From contig NZ_JACHMQ010000001.1 in assembly GCF_014208105.1 (NCBI RefSeq), forward strand, positions 558,001 through 622,000: 64,000 nucleotides of DNA, written 5' to 3'. Under the pieces are notes generated by a model that searched no databases, had not been told where the DNA came from, and saw nothing but the letters and a program-made list of their open reading frames with translations. The position numbers and the translations under genes are program-made. Each line of letters starts with the position of its first letter. The stretch's first letter is position 1. Shown here one piece after another: positions 1 to 9,408 of this stretch. The stretch comes from Actinomadura coerulea. GTDB lineage: Bacteria > Actinomycetota > Actinomycetes > Streptosporangiales > Streptosporangiaceae.

Positions 1-1
1 G

Positions 2-2644
2 GCCGCCGTGGGCGCCGATCCGGCGGCGCCGGAGCCGGTGGCCCTCGCCGGCGACGCGCTCGTCGCGCTGCGCGTCGCCTACCGCCGCCGCCTCCTGGCG
101 CTGGCGGGACGCGACCTGATCGGCGCGGCGGACGTCGCCGAGGTCGCCGCCGAACTGGCCGACCTCGCCGCCGCCGCGCTGGAGGCCGGCCTCGCGATCG
201 CCCGCGCCGAGGTCCCCGGGCACGAGGCGTGCCGGCTCGCCGTGATCGGCATGGGCAAGTGCGGGGGCCGCGAGCTCAACTACGTCAGCGACGTCGACGT
301 GGTCTTCGTGGCGGAGGCGCGGGACGCCGGCGGGACCGGCGAGGGGCGGGACGAGGACGCCGCGCTGCGCACCGCCACCCGGCTGGCGTCGGCGATGATG
401 CGGGCCTGCTCGGCCACGACCGAGGAGGGCGCGCTGTGGGAGGTCGACGCGGCGCTGCGCCCCGAGGGCAGGTCCGGGCCGCTGGTGCGGACGCTCGCCA
501 GCCACCGCGCCTACTACGAGCGGTGGGCCAAGACGTGGGAGTTCCAGGCGCTGCTGAAGGCCCGTCCCGTCGCGGGCGACGCCGGCCTCGGCGCCCGCTA
601 CCTCCACACGATCACCCCGATCGTGTGGAAGGCGGCCGAGGGCGAGAGCTTCGTCGAGGACGTCCAGGACATGCGGCGCCGCGTCGAGGCCGACCTGAAC
701 CAGCGCACCGCCGACTCCGAGCGGCAGCTCAAGCTCGGCCCGGGCGGGCTGCGCGACGTCGAGTTCGCGGTGCAGCTGCTCCAGCTCGTCCACGGCCGCG
801 CCGACGAGACGCTCCGCAGCCCCACCACGCTGGACGCCCTGGCCGACCTGTCCCGGGGCGGCTACGTCGCCCGCGACGACGCGGCGGCGCTGGCGTCGGC
901 GTACCGGTTCCTGCGGCGCGTGGAGCACCTCGTCCAGCTGCACCGGCTGCGCCGCACCCACCTCGTCCCGGACGACGAGGCCGGCCTGCGCCGCCTCGGC
1001 CGCGCCCTCGGCCTGCGCACCGACCCGGTGGGGGAGTTCACCGCGCTGTGGCGGCGGCACGCCCGGGAGGTCCGCCGCATCCACGAGAAGCTGTTCTACC
1101 GTCCGCTGCTGCGGGCCGTCGCGCGGCTGCCCGGGGAGGAGGCCCGGCTCACGCCGGAGGCGGCCCGGGTCCGGCTGGAGGCGCTCGGGTACGCCGACCC
1201 GGCGGGCGCGCTGCGGCACATCGAGGCGCTGACCGCGGGCGTGTCGCGGCGGGCCGCGATCCAGCGGACGCTGCTGCCGGTCATGCTCGGCTGGTTCGCC
1301 GACGCCCCCGACCCCGACGCGGGCCTGCTCGGGTTCCGGCAGGTCAGCGACGCCCTCGGGACCACGCCCTGGTATCTGCGGCTGCTGCGCGACGAGGTGA
1401 CCGTCGCCGAGCGGATGGCGTGGGTGCTCGGCTCCAGCCGCTACGCCACCGACCTGCTGCTGCGCGCCCCCGAGGCGGTGGCCCTGCTGGGCAGCGACGC
1501 CGGCCTGGCCCCGCGCCCGGTCGAGGCGCTGCGCACGGAGGCGCTCGCCGCCGTCCGCCGCCACAAGGAGGGGGCCGGCGACCGCCCCGCCGAGGAGGCG
1601 GCCGGGGTGGTGCGGGCGCTGCGGCGCCGCGAGCTGTTCCGCGTGGCCGTCGCCGACCTGCTCGGCCGCGTGGACGTCCGGGAGGCGGGGGAGGCCCTCA
1701 CCGGCATCTCGGCCGTCACCGTCGAGGCCGCGCTCCAGGTCGCCGTCAACAAGATCGAGATGGAGTCGCGCGGGCCGCTGCCGACCCGCATGGCGGTCGT
1801 GGCGATGGGCCGGTTCGGCGGGCACGAGCTCGGCTACGGCAGCGACGCCGACGTGATGTTCGTCCACGACCCGCTGCCCGGCGCGGACGAGGGCGCCGCC
1901 GGGCGGGCCGCGCACGCCGTCGCCGAGGAGCTGCGCCGGCTCCTCGCCCTGCCCGCCCCCGACCCGCCGCTGGTGATCGACCCGAACCTGCGCCCCGAGG
2001 GACGGCAGGGGCCGCTCGTGCGCACGCTCGCCTCCTACGCCGCCTACTACGCGCGCTGGTCGGAGCCCTGGGAGGCGCAGGCGCTGCTGCGCGCCGACCC
2101 GATGATCGGCGATGCGGGGCTGTGCGAGCGGTTCCGCGCGCTGGTCGACCCCGTCCGCTGGCCGGAGGGCGGCATCGGCGAGGACGCCGTCCGGCAGATC
2201 CGGCGGCTGAAGGCGCGGATGGAGTCCGAGCGGCTCCCGCGCGGCGTCGACCGGCGCCTGCACACCAAGCTCGGGCCGGGCGGGCTCGCGGACGTGGAGT
2301 GGGTCGCGCAGCTGCTCCAGCTCCGGTACGCCCACGACGTCCCGGCCCTGCGCACCACCCGCACGCTGGACGCGCTGGACGCCGCGGTCGAGACCCGCCT
2401 CCTGGACGCCGAGGACGCCGAGATCCTGGCCGAGGCGTGGTGCATGGCCACCCGGGTCCGGGGAGCGCTCATGCTGGTGCGGGGCCGCGCGTCCGATCTG
2501 CTGCCGACCGAGCACCACCGCGAGCGCAGCTCCGTGGCCCGCGTCCTCGGCTACCCCGCCACGGGCGACCTCCTGGAGGACTACCGCCGGCACGCCCGCC
2601 GCGCGCGCACCGTCGTGGACCGCGTGTTCTACGGGGCCGAGTGA
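2..2644 (+). CDS. glnE: Bifunctional glutamine synthetase adenylyltransferase/adenylyl-removing enzyme, 5' end missing
   Basis: Adds AMP to, and removes it from, glutamine synthetase, so tuning nitrogen assimilation. Two nucleotidyltransferase modules are visible: GMGKCGGRELNYVSDVDVVF near residue 81 of the in-window protein and AMGRFGGHELGYGSDADVMF near residue 600. Each is followed by a KLGPGGL(R/A)DVE motif, the N- and C-terminal halves typical of GlnE. The reading frame is open back to base 2. Only about 80 residues precede the first module, so I judge roughly 100 N-terminal residues to lie outside the window. The stop overlaps the convergent phosphatase gene by 16 bp. Its target glnA is about 10 kb away in the same window. 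Confidence 0.95.
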   Translation, partial: AAVGADPAAPEPVALAGDALVALRVAYRRRLLALAGRDLIGAADVAEVAAELADLAAAALEAGLAIARAEVPGHEACRLAVIGMGKCGGRELNYVSDVDVVFVAEARDAGGTGEGRDEDAALRTATRLASAMMRACSATTEEGALWEVDAALRPEGRSGPLVRTLASHRAYYERWAKTWEFQALLKARPVAGDAGLGARYLHTITPIVWKAAEGESFVEDVQDMRRRVEADLNQRTADSERQLKLGPGGLRDVEFAVQLLQLVHGRADETLRSPTTLDALADLSRGGYVARDDAAALASAYRFLRRVEHLVQLHRLRRTHLVPDDEAGLRRLGRALGLRTDPVGEFTALWRRHAREVRRIHEKLFYRPLLRAVARLPGEEARLTPEAARVRLEALGYADPAGALRHIEALTAGVSRRAAIQRTLLPVMLGWFADAPDPDAGLLGFRQVSDALGTTPWYLRLLRDEVTVAERMAWVLGSSRYATDLLLRAPEAVALLGSDAGLAPRPVEALRTEALAAVRRHKEGAGDRPAEEAAGVVRALRRRELFRVAVADLLGRVDVREAGEALTGISAVTVEAALQVAVNKIEMESRGPLPTRMAVVAMGRFGGHELGYGSDADVMFVHDPLPGADEGAAGRAAHAVAEELRRLLALPAPDPPLVIDPNLRPEGRQGPLVRTLASYAAYYARWSEPWEAQALLRADPMIGDAGLCERFRALVDPVRWPEGGIGEDAVRQIRRLKARMESERLPRGVDRRLHTKLGPGGLADVEWVAQLLQLRYAHDVPALRTTRTLDALDAAVETRLLDAEDAEILAEAWCMATRVRGALMLVRGRASDLLPTEHHRERSSVARVLGYPATGDLLEDYRRHARRARTVVDRVFYGAE

Positions 2645-3489
2645 GCCCCGGAGCGGTCCGTGCGCCGTCCGGACCGCTGGTGGAACCGGTGCGCGACGCG
2701 GGCCCTGGCGAGCAGGAGCGGCGCGGGGCAGCGCGTGTAGAGGATCCACGAGACCCACAGCGTGCCGCCGATGAGCGCCATGCCCGCCACCGCGTCCAGC
2801 ACGTAGTGGTTGGCGGTGGACAGGATCACGATCACGGTGGTCGCGGGGTAGAGCACGCCGAGCAGCTTGGCCCAGTTCTGCGACGCCAGCCTGACCAGCA
2901 CCAGCCCGCACCACAGCGACCACCCGGCGTGCATGGACGGCATGGCCGCGTACTGGTTGGTCAGGCTCCCGGACGCGTCGCTGGCGTACAGGCCGAGCGA
3001 GTGCAGCGCGGTCACCGGGTCGACGAAGCCCTCGCTGTGCAGGAACCTCGGCGGCGCCAGCGGGTACAGCCAGAAGCCGATCAGCGCCACCCCGGTGGCG
3101 ATCATGATGGACGTGCGGAGCCACCGGTAGTGCTGCGGCCGGTAGCGGTACAGCCACACGACGATGGCGAGCGTCACGATGAAGTGCATCGTGGCGTAGA
3201 AGACGTTCGCGGTCCGCGCCAGCCACGGCACGGTCAGCAGCGTCTGGTTGAGGTGCAGCTCGATGTCCAGCCCCAGGAAGCGCTCGGCGCGCAGGATCTC
3301 GTCGGCGTGCGCGAACGCCGGCCCGGTGCCGTCCTGAACCAGGACGATCCGCGTCAGCGTATAGCCGGTGTAGAACAGGACGACCAGCAGGAGCTCACGC
3401 CAGACCGGGGGCGCGGTGATGACCCGGCGCCGCATTCCGGTGGCGCCGGCCTCGCTTCTGCGGGCCGCTGGGGGGGCGGATTGAGCCAT
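2629..3489 (-). CDS. PAP2-superfamily membrane phosphatase (AUR1-like)
   Basis: Integral membrane protein of 286 residues with about six hydrophobic segments. The PAP2 catalytic signatures are present: PSMHAGWS in the second half and TANHYVLDAVAG about 55 residues later (the PSxH and HxxxD motifs). Family members dephosphorylate lipid phosphates or transfer phospho-head-groups; the substrate here is unknown. I place the start at the ATG at 3489. A GTG at 3528 would add 13 residues but has no ribosome-binding site. The gene converges on glnE with a 16-bp overlap and is divergent from the secreted hydrolase gene. The 240-bp divergent spacer holds no clear promoter that I can defend. Confidence 0.8.
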   Translation of the reverse strand: MAQSAPPAARRSEAGATGMRRRVITAPPVWRELLLVVLFYTGYTLTRIVLVQDGTGPAFAHADEILRAERFLGLDIELHLNQTLLTVPWLARTANVFYATMHFIVTLAIVVWLYRYRPQHYRWLRTSIMIATGVALIGFWLYPLAPPRFLHSEGFVDPVTALHSLGLYASDASGSLTNQYAAMPSMHAGWSLWCGLVLVRLASQNWAKLLGVLYPATTVIVILSTANHYVLDAVAGMALIGGTLWVSWILYTRCPAPLLLARARVAHRFHQRSGRRTDRSGAHSAP

Positions 3490-3729
3490 GCTACCTATCT
3501 TTGCCGCCGGGTCCTTGATTGAGATCACCGCGACGAATGGTCTTCATCTCAGACCTGAGTAGTACGACCCTGATGCGGTATCCGGACTTTCGGGGGAGGG
3601 CCTGGGGCACACCGGGGGTATCCCGGCTCCGCCCGCCTCCCGCGCGGAGCCCGTTGAGTTGATCAGGAGTCAGCATAGAGGGCCATGGGTAGGTCCCGAT
3701 CGCTTCAGGCGATGCGATCGGAGGGACGA

Positions 3730-5331
3730 ATGGCCAGGTACCGGGGGATTGCAGGTGTGGTGCCGTCGGGCGCCACGATCCTGGCCGCCTTAACGCTCCT
3801 GTCCCTCTCCGGGGGGACGGGCCTCGCGCGCACGTCGCCCCGCACGGCGACCGTCACCGCTCCCGCGGCGGGCGACGCTCCGGGCGCGCCGGCCGGCATC
3901 CCGCCGGGAGCCGCCCCCCGGCTGTCGTGGGGGCGCTGCACCGGCCTGCCGTCCCCGCCGCCCAAGACCAAGCCGCCACGCGGGCTCCGCTGCGCGGCGC
4001 TCCCGGTGCCGCTCGACCACGCCCGGCCGTCCGGCGAGAAGATCGAACTCGCGCTGGTCAAGGTGCCGGCGGCCGACCCGCGCCGGCGCATCGGCTCGCT
4101 GGTGTTCAACTTCGGCGGCCCCGGCGGGGAGGGCGTCGACACGCTCGCGCAGGCCGCGGGCCAGTACGCCGATCTGCGCGCCCGCTACGACCTGATCGGC
4201 CTCGACCCGCGCGGCGTCGGCCGCAGCAGCCCGGTGGCCTGCGCGGACGACCGCCGCATGGACGCGCTCGCCGCCATGGACGACAGCCCCGACACCGCCG
4301 CCGAGGAGCGGACGTACGAGGCCGGCCGCGCCGAGTACGTGCGCCGGTGCGAGGCGCGGTCGGGGCGGCTGCTGCCGCACGTCGGCACCGCCGACGCCGC
4401 CCGCGACCTCGACCTGGTCCGCGCCGCCGTCGGCGACGAGCGGCTGCACTACTTCGGCATCTCCTACGGCACCTGGCTCGGCGGGAACTACGCGCACCAG
4501 TTCCCCGCCAGGGTGGGCCGCGCCGTCCTGGACGGGGCCGTCGACACCAGGCTCGGCCGCACGGGCCTGGCCCTCCAGCAGGCGGCCGCGTTCCAGCGCG
4601 CCCTCGGCGGCTTCGGCGCCGCCTGCGCGCGGCTCGGGAAGAAGGGATGCCCCCTCGGAACCGGCGGCCCGTCCGTCGTGGCATCCGTCGGCCGGTTCCT
4701 GGCCGGGCTCGACCGGCGCCCGCTCCGCACGTCGTCCGGGCGCGCGCTCACCCAGAGCCTCGGCACGACCGGCGTCGCCGCCGCCCTCTACTCCCGTGAC
4801 GCCTGGCCGTACCTCGCGCAGGGCCTGGTCGACGCGGTGAAGCGCCGCGACGGGTCGCTGCTGCTGATGCTCGCCGACGCCCAGAACGGGCGGCGGCGCG
4901 ACGGAACCTACAGCAACCTCTCCGCCGCCAACACCGCCATCACCTGCGCCGACAGCACCGACCGGCCCACCGCGGGCGACGTGCGGCGGCTGCTGCCGCG
5001 CTTCCGCGAGGCCTCGCCGGTCTTCGGGACGTCGCTGGCGTGGGGCCTGCTCCAGTGCACGGGCTGGCCGGTGCAGGGCGACCCCGCCGCGCGCGAGGTG
5101 TCGGCCCCGTCCGCCGCGCCGATCCTCGTCGTCGGCAACACCGGCGACCCCGCCACCCCCTACGCGTGGGCCTCCGCGCTGACGGAGGCGCTCGGGGGGC
5201 GGGCCACCCTCCTCACCCTCAGGGGAGAGGGGCACGGCTCCTACGACACCGGCGACCCCTGCGTCCGCGAGGCCGTGCACGCCTACCTCCTGCGCGGCAC
5301 GGTGCCCGCCCCCGGCGCGACCTGCGGCTAG
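3730..5331 (+). CDS. Secreted alpha/beta-hydrolase, tripeptidyl aminopeptidase-like
   Basis: Predicted exported serine peptidase that removes short peptides from protein N-termini (SlpD/SlpE/TAP family). Seen: a signal-peptide-like hydrophobic start, NFGGPGGEGVD (oxyanion region), DLIGLDPRGVGRS, the nucleophile elbow GISYG with Ser near residue 245, and the C-terminal TAP region with VGNTGDPATP and GEGHGSY, which supply the acid and His. I chose the ATG at 3730 because GGAGGG sits five bases upstream; an upstream ATG at 3685 would add 15 residues before the signal peptide. It stands alone, so its physiological substrate cannot be inferred. Confidence 0.87.
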   Translation: MARYRGIAGVVPSGATILAALTLLSLSGGTGLARTSPRTATVTAPAAGDAPGAPAGIPPGAAPRLSWGRCTGLPSPPPKTKPPRGLRCAALPVPLDHARPSGEKIELALVKVPAADPRRRIGSLVFNFGGPGGEGVDTLAQAAGQYADLRARYDLIGLDPRGVGRSSPVACADDRRMDALAAMDDSPDTAAEERTYEAGRAEYVRRCEARSGRLLPHVGTADAARDLDLVRAAVGDERLHYFGISYGTWLGGNYAHQFPARVGRAVLDGAVDTRLGRTGLALQQAAAFQRALGGFGAACARLGKKGCPLGTGGPSVVASVGRFLAGLDRRPLRTSSGRALTQSLGTTGVAAALYSRDAWPYLAQGLVDAVKRRDGSLLLMLADAQNGRRRDGTYSNLSAANTAITCADSTDRPTAGDVRRLLPRFREASPVFGTSLAWGLLQCTGWPVQGDPAAREVSAPSAAPILVVGNTGDPATPYAWASALTEALGGRATLLTLRGEGHGSYDTGDPCVREAVHAYLLRGTVPAPGATCG

Positions 5332-5471
5332 CCGCCGGCGGGCCCGTCGTCGGGCCGTGGAACTGCCGCCCGAACCGGGGCCCCTGAACGAGTAATACGG
5401 GGCCCTACGGCCCTAGAGGCCCTGTCTTCAGTTTTCCTATCTTCGTGTTGATTCGACCGGAGACAATGAAT

Positions 5472-5493
5472 TCACCGTCCCAAAAAACGGTGA
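5472..5493. repeat. Small inverted repeat in the leader of the secreted orphan
   Basis: The 7-bp arms TCACCGT and ACGGTGA are separated by an A-rich 8-base loop and lie 15 bp upstream of the ATG at 5509, so the hairpin would stand next to the ribosome-binding site GGAAGGCGGAAG. It could be a protein operator or an RNA hairpin. Seen directly; the function is inferred. Confidence 0.4.
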
Positions 5494-5508
5494 CGGGAAG
5501 GCGGAAGA

Positions 5509-6090
5509 ATGGCCGAGGGAAACGACAGGAACCGTCCCGCGACTCGACGCCGTGCCGCGCTCGTCGCGGCCGTCGGCGCCACCGCCCTGGGAGGCGTGGC
5601 CGCCACCGGGCTGCTGGTGTCCGGCGGAGCGTCCCACCAGGCGTCGGCCGGGCGCGTGGCCGCGCACTCCGGCGTCGCGGCCTCCGCGCCCGTCGCCCAG
5701 GGGAACCAGGCCGGCGGCGGCGTCCAGGGGATGACCTCGAAGCGGAAGCGCGAGCAGTGCAGGACCGTTGACCGCTACATCCCGTACCACAGCGCCCTCC
5801 ACCTGCAGAAGATCCAGTGGCATTCCAGCGTCCGATACTGCTGGACCGGCAAAAAGGTGCGAATCGTCCGGGCGAGCAGTTACCTCAAGCCCGAATCATC
5901 CACGATCACGGCCGACCCGAAGCCCAACAGGGTCGTCTACAACAAAAAGCATTCGGCCGTCACCGTGATGGTCAGCTCCGACGTGGCATGGAACACGCCG
6001 TGGGGGGCGACCTACAACCATCCCAAGGTGCAGTACCGGATGTGGGCGATCAACGGCGCGCACACCTACAAGCCGATCTCGACCTCCTGA
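5509..6090 (+). CDS. Secreted orphan protein with two conserved-looking cysteines
   Basis: I do not recognise this 193-residue protein. It starts with an Arg-rich n-region (RPATRRRAALVAAV) followed by an Ala/Gly-rich hydrophobic stretch, which looks like a signal peptide. A small-residue spacer follows, then a mature domain of about 110 residues rich in Lys, Tyr, Trp and Ser. Two Cys (REQC and RYC, about 35 residues apart) could form a disulfide. The mature region (bases 5750-6090) is visibly poorer in GC at third positions than its neighbours, which may mean recent acquisition. A clear ribosome-binding site, GGAAGGCGGAAG, precedes the ATG. Confidence 0.7.
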   Translation: MAEGNDRNRPATRRRAALVAAVGATALGGVAATGLLVSGGASHQASAGRVAAHSGVAASAPVAQGNQAGGGVQGMTSKRKREQCRTVDRYIPYHSALHLQKIQWHSSVRYCWTGKKVRIVRASSYLKPESSTITADPKPNRVVYNKKHSAVTVMVSSDVAWNTPWGATYNHPKVQYRMWAINGAHTYKPISTS

Positions 6091-6214
6091 ACCGCCGTAC
6101 TCCAGGTGGGCGTCGACGGCCCCCGGACCCGGCCCGGAGAGGCCGCACGCGCGAAGGCCGTCGACGCCCAGGCCGGCCTGACCACCGGATCCCGGTGGTC
6201 AGGCCGGGAAGTCG

Positions 6215-6607
6215 TCACACGACCTGGTCGACCTTCATCGGCTCCCGCAGCGCGTTGCCGACGGTGCAGTACTTCTCGTGGACGCGCGCGGCCACGGCCT
6301 TCAGGACGTCCTCGGCCTCGTCGTCCCCTTCGGGGAGCTCGACGTCATAGGTGACCGTGATCGTTCCGAGCGTGCTCGTCGCGACCTTGTCGGCCTGGAC
6401 GGTCGCGGCGAGCCGCGCCATCCGGTGCCCCCGCTTGGCCGTCAGCGGCTCGACGGTGACCAGCTCGCAGCCGCCGAGCGCCGCCAGCAGCAGCTCGACC
6501 GGCGTGAAGGCGCCCTCGGTGTCCCCGTCGCCGATCGCGACCGCCGCGCCCCGGCCGTTGACGGCCCGGAAGCCGTCCTCGGTGCGCTCCACCCTGACGT
6601 CCGCCAT
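6215..6607 (-). CDS. OsmC/Ohr-family peroxide-reducing protein
   Basis: Small thiol-based hydroperoxidase-type protein of 130 residues. The two family cysteines are visible: Cys47 in ALGGCELV and Cys114 in EKYCTVGNAL. The fold features are present: a short N-terminal beta region, a helix with PVELLLAALGGC, and a final strand. AAGGGGA lies just upstream of the ATG at 6607. OsmC proteins detoxify organic hydroperoxides with cysteine chemistry, but substrate choice (OsmC, Ohr or YhfA type) cannot be settled by eye. It lies between a secreted orphan on the other strand and the SNF2 helicase, in the same direction as the helicase, so read-through from it is possible. Confidence 0.87.
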   Translation of the reverse strand: MADVRVERTEDGFRAVNGRGAAVAIGDGDTEGAFTPVELLLAALGGCELVTVEPLTAKRGHRMARLAATVQADKVATSTLGTITVTYDVELPEGDDEAEDVLKAVAARVHEKYCTVGNALREPMKVDQVV

Positions 6608-6668
6608 GAAATCCCCTTAGTTCGGCTGGTCTCGCCCGCATGAACGCGGACGCCTCCCGCGTTCTTCC

Positions 6669-8804
6669 CTACGTCCCGAGCCTCTCCTGCTCCTGCGCCA
6701 CGATCTGCCGGGCGAGATCGCGCTCGGAGATGTCGACCGCGTCGGGCGTCTGCTCCGCCAGGTCGCTGCGCCGCGCGTACTCGTCGAAGAGCATGGTCTT
6801 GACGTGCAGGATCTCCAGCATCCGCTCGTCCACGCTGCGGGGCGTCAGCAGCCGGTGCACCTGGACGGTCCGCACCTGCCCCATCCGGTGCGCCCGCGCG
6901 ATCGCCTGCGTCTCCATGGTCGGCTTCACCTGCGGCTCGCAGAGGATCACCACGGACGCCGCCTGGAGGTTCAGCCCGACCCCGCCGGCCTGGATCTGCG
7001 CGAGCAGCACGGCGTGCCCCGGCTCGGCGGCGAACGCGTCCACGATCTCCTGCCGCCGCGCCGGCGGCGTCTCACCCGAGATCGGCCCGCGGCTCCGCGG
7101 CCCGAGCGCCTCCCCGACCGCGGCCAGCACGTCCCGGAAGTAGGAGAACACCACGACCTTCAGGTCGTTCTCGGCGGCCTCGTCCACCAGCTCCTTCAGC
7201 CGGTCGAGCTTGGCCGACCGCTTCGGCACGGCGTAGGCCGCCCGGCGCATCGCCATGAAGTTCCCCGCCGCCACGGCCTTGCGGTAGGCGGCGGCGTCCG
7301 CCCGGCTGAACTCCTCCAGCTCATCCACGTGAACGACCTCGGGCAGCTCGACGAGAACGTCCCGCTGGTTGCGCCGCAGGTACACCGGCGCGACCGCCGA
7401 CCGGAACGCCCGCGCGCCCATCGCCGCGTCGTGCGGGCGGACCCGCTCGGCCAGGTCGGGCCGCAGGTGCGCCACGAGGCTGCGGAACTCCTCGACCCGG
7501 TTCTCCATCGGCGTCCCGGTGAGGAACAGCACGTTCTCCGTCCTGCGGCACCACTGCGCCACGGCGCGGGCGCGGCGCGTCTCGTGGTTCTTGGCGTAGT
7601 GGGCCTCGTCCACCACGAACATGCCGATCTCCACGTCCTCCGGGACGTTCAGGCTGTGCAGCGTGGCGAGCGTCGTCACGGCGATGCCGCCGTCGCCGGC
7701 CCACTTGCGCAGCGCCGCCGCGCGCCCGGACCCGTGCAGCGGGTGCGCGGCGATCGCGCTGCGGGTCTCGATCTCCCGGACCCAGTTGATCAGCACGCTC
7801 GCCGGGCACGCCACCAGGAAGTGCGTCGCGCCCCGCGCCCGCAGGTGGGCCATCGCCGCGATCGCCTGGACCGTCTTCCCGAGCCCCATCTCGTCGCCCA
7901 GGATCACCCGCTTCTGGACGAGCGCGAACCGCGCCCCGAACGCCTGGTACCCGCGCAGCGACACCCGCCGGAACTCGTCGTCGAGAGGCTGCGCCTTGAC
8001 CCGCGCCGCGAGGTCGCCCGGCAGGAACCCCTCGGCGGCCTCCCGCTCCGGGTCCGCCGCCGCGAGCTCCGCGAGGAGGGTCTGGTACTCGGCCGCCCGC
8101 AGCTCGAAGTCGATCCACGCCTCGTCCGGCGACACGTGCGGGCGCAGCAGGTCGACCGACGCCTGGGACATCAGCAGCCGGGCGCCGCGCGCCTCCTCGC
8201 CGGCGAGGGCCTCCGCCAGCTCGCCGACGGCCGCTCGCGCCCGCTCGCGCCGCGCCGGCGGCGTGAGGAGCCTGCGCCACCACGACCCGGCCGGCCGCGC
8301 GTCCTGCACCAGCGGCGCGATCCGCTCGTCCACCTCCTCGGCGGCGGCCCGCGCCCGCGGCAGCTCCGGCCCCGCGTTCACCAGCCGGTGCAGCGCCACG
8401 ACGGCGGGCGTCATCGCCTCGTCCCGCCGGTCGACGTCGATCCGCACCGTGACCGAGCTCTCCGCCGCCTCCGCGAGGCTCCCGGCCGCCGCGTGGAGCT
8501 GCCGCGCCGTCTGGGGCCCGATCCCGGGAAGCAGTTGGAGCTTGTACGGGGTCGAGTCCAGCACGTCCACGACGCTGGTGAACCCGGCCTCTTCCAGCGG
8601 CCCGAGCCGGAGCCGCCCGTCGGTGACGTCCTTCAGCCGCGCCAGCGGGATCGACCCCAACTGCTCGCGCGCCGCCTCGGCCCGCAGCGGCGCCAGCGCC
8701 GCGTGCACGTCGGCCAGCGCCCGCCGATGGTCGGCGACCAGGTCCCGCGCGGCCTCCAGCAGCGCGAACCCGCCCCTCAGGACGTCCTTGGCCTCATGCG
8801 CCAT
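6669..8804 (-). CDS. SNF2-family DNA helicase/ATPase
   Basis: About 711 residues. Helicase motifs in order: Walker A (LGDEMGLGKTVQ), Walker B (VVDEAHYAKN), motif III (LTGTPMENR), and the C-terminal helicase half with QAGGVGLNLQAA and the SNF2 box ending in ARAHRMGQVRTVQVHRL. The N-terminal 250 residues carry a helix-hairpin-helix-like stretch (LQLLPGIGPQTARQL), suggesting direct DNA contact. The family remodels or translocates along DNA rather than unwinding long duplexes. I place the start at the ATG at 8804, with a purine-rich AGGGGTCGGG upstream; the frame stays open further 5' without a better site. No partner nuclease or methylase is adjacent, so a defence role is not supported. Confidence 0.87.
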   Translation of the reverse strand: MAHEAKDVLRGGFALLEAARDLVADHRRALADVHAALAPLRAEAAREQLGSIPLARLKDVTDGRLRLGPLEEAGFTSVVDVLDSTPYKLQLLPGIGPQTARQLHAAAGSLAEAAESSVTVRIDVDRRDEAMTPAVVALHRLVNAGPELPRARAAAEEVDERIAPLVQDARPAGSWWRRLLTPPARRERARAAVGELAEALAGEEARGARLLMSQASVDLLRPHVSPDEAWIDFELRAAEYQTLLAELAAADPEREAAEGFLPGDLAARVKAQPLDDEFRRVSLRGYQAFGARFALVQKRVILGDEMGLGKTVQAIAAMAHLRARGATHFLVACPASVLINWVREIETRSAIAAHPLHGSGRAAALRKWAGDGGIAVTTLATLHSLNVPEDVEIGMFVVDEAHYAKNHETRRARAVAQWCRRTENVLFLTGTPMENRVEEFRSLVAHLRPDLAERVRPHDAAMGARAFRSAVAPVYLRRNQRDVLVELPEVVHVDELEEFSRADAAAYRKAVAAGNFMAMRRAAYAVPKRSAKLDRLKELVDEAAENDLKVVVFSYFRDVLAAVGEALGPRSRGPISGETPPARRQEIVDAFAAEPGHAVLLAQIQAGGVGLNLQAASVVILCEPQVKPTMETQAIARAHRMGQVRTVQVHRLLTPRSVDERMLEILHVKTMLFDEYARRSDLAEQTPDAVDISERDLARQIVAQEQERLGT

Positions 8805-9047
8805 CCCGACCCCTAACCCGCGCGCTCGGCCCACATGATGCCAGCCGCCCACCGGTGCGCCGGCCGCCCCGGCGCAAGCCGACCTCTCACGACCCCCCAC
8901 CGTAGGCCGCCCCACCGACACCCCCGGCCCGGCGACCCGGAAAGCCGGTTGCGGGCCACCCGCTTCCCCGGACGGTCTCCGGCGACCCGGCTCAGCCGGG
9001 TTGTCATGGCAGTTTCGGTCTCACGTAACCAAAGGAGAGCAACACAG

Positions 9048-9221
9048 ATGACTGCTAACCCTTCCGGGCAGAAGCCCGAGGAGCAGGCTCCCCAGGAGAA
9101 CCAGTCGACCGTGGCCGGTGATTCCGCCTACGAGCAACGACGGGCCGCGGAGCACGACGCGGGCGTCGCGAACGGCACGGTGACCCCGGAGGAGCCGCCG
9201 CACCCCCTCTCATGGGGATGA
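9048..9221 (+). CDS. 57-residue acidic hydrophilic protein, unknown
   Basis: The frame is open from 8835, but the credible start is the ATG at 9048, which has a textbook AAAGGAG eight bases upstream. The product begins MTANPSGQKPEEQAPQ, is rich in Glu, Gln, Ala and Pro, has no hydrophobic segment and no Cys, and looks intrinsically disordered. A strong intrinsic terminator starts 28 bp after the stop, so it is a self-contained monocistronic unit. I recognise no family. Strong translation and termination signals on such a short gene suggest it is well expressed. Confidence 0.72.
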   Translation: MTANPSGQKPEEQAPQENQSTVAGDSAYEQRRAAEHDAGVANGTVTPEEPPHPLSWG

Positions 9222-9248
9222 TCGGCTGATCCTCTGATCACTGAGCCA

Positions 9249-9285
9249 CGAGAGGCGGCCCCCGGGCCGCCTCTCGTTTTCTTTT
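9249..9285 (+). terminator. Intrinsic terminator of the 57-aa gene
   Basis: Perfect 12-bp stem (arms 9249-9260 and 9265-9276) with a 4-base loop, followed by TTTTCTTTT. One of the few terminators in this GC-rich window with a proper T tract. Confidence 0.9.
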
Positions 9286-9408
9286 CGGGCCGCGCGTCGG
9301 CAGACCCGCCGCAGTGAAGAGAATGCGGCCTCGCGGGCGCTCTCATGACACGCGAAGCGCCCCGCGCCTAGCCTGGGAGCGTCGAGTTCTCAGGAAGGTG
9401 CAGGGCCT

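Noticed and set aside
229-3522. A 1097-codon plus-strand frame across glnE and the PAP2 gene
   Set aside because: Arg/Ala/Pro-rich shadow translation lacking any domain; glnE in the neighbouring frame carries both adenylyltransferase modules.
6669-8804. SNF2 helicase as part of a phage-defence island
   Set aside because: No nuclease, methylase or other defence-type partner is next to it; the neighbours are OsmC and a small orphan.
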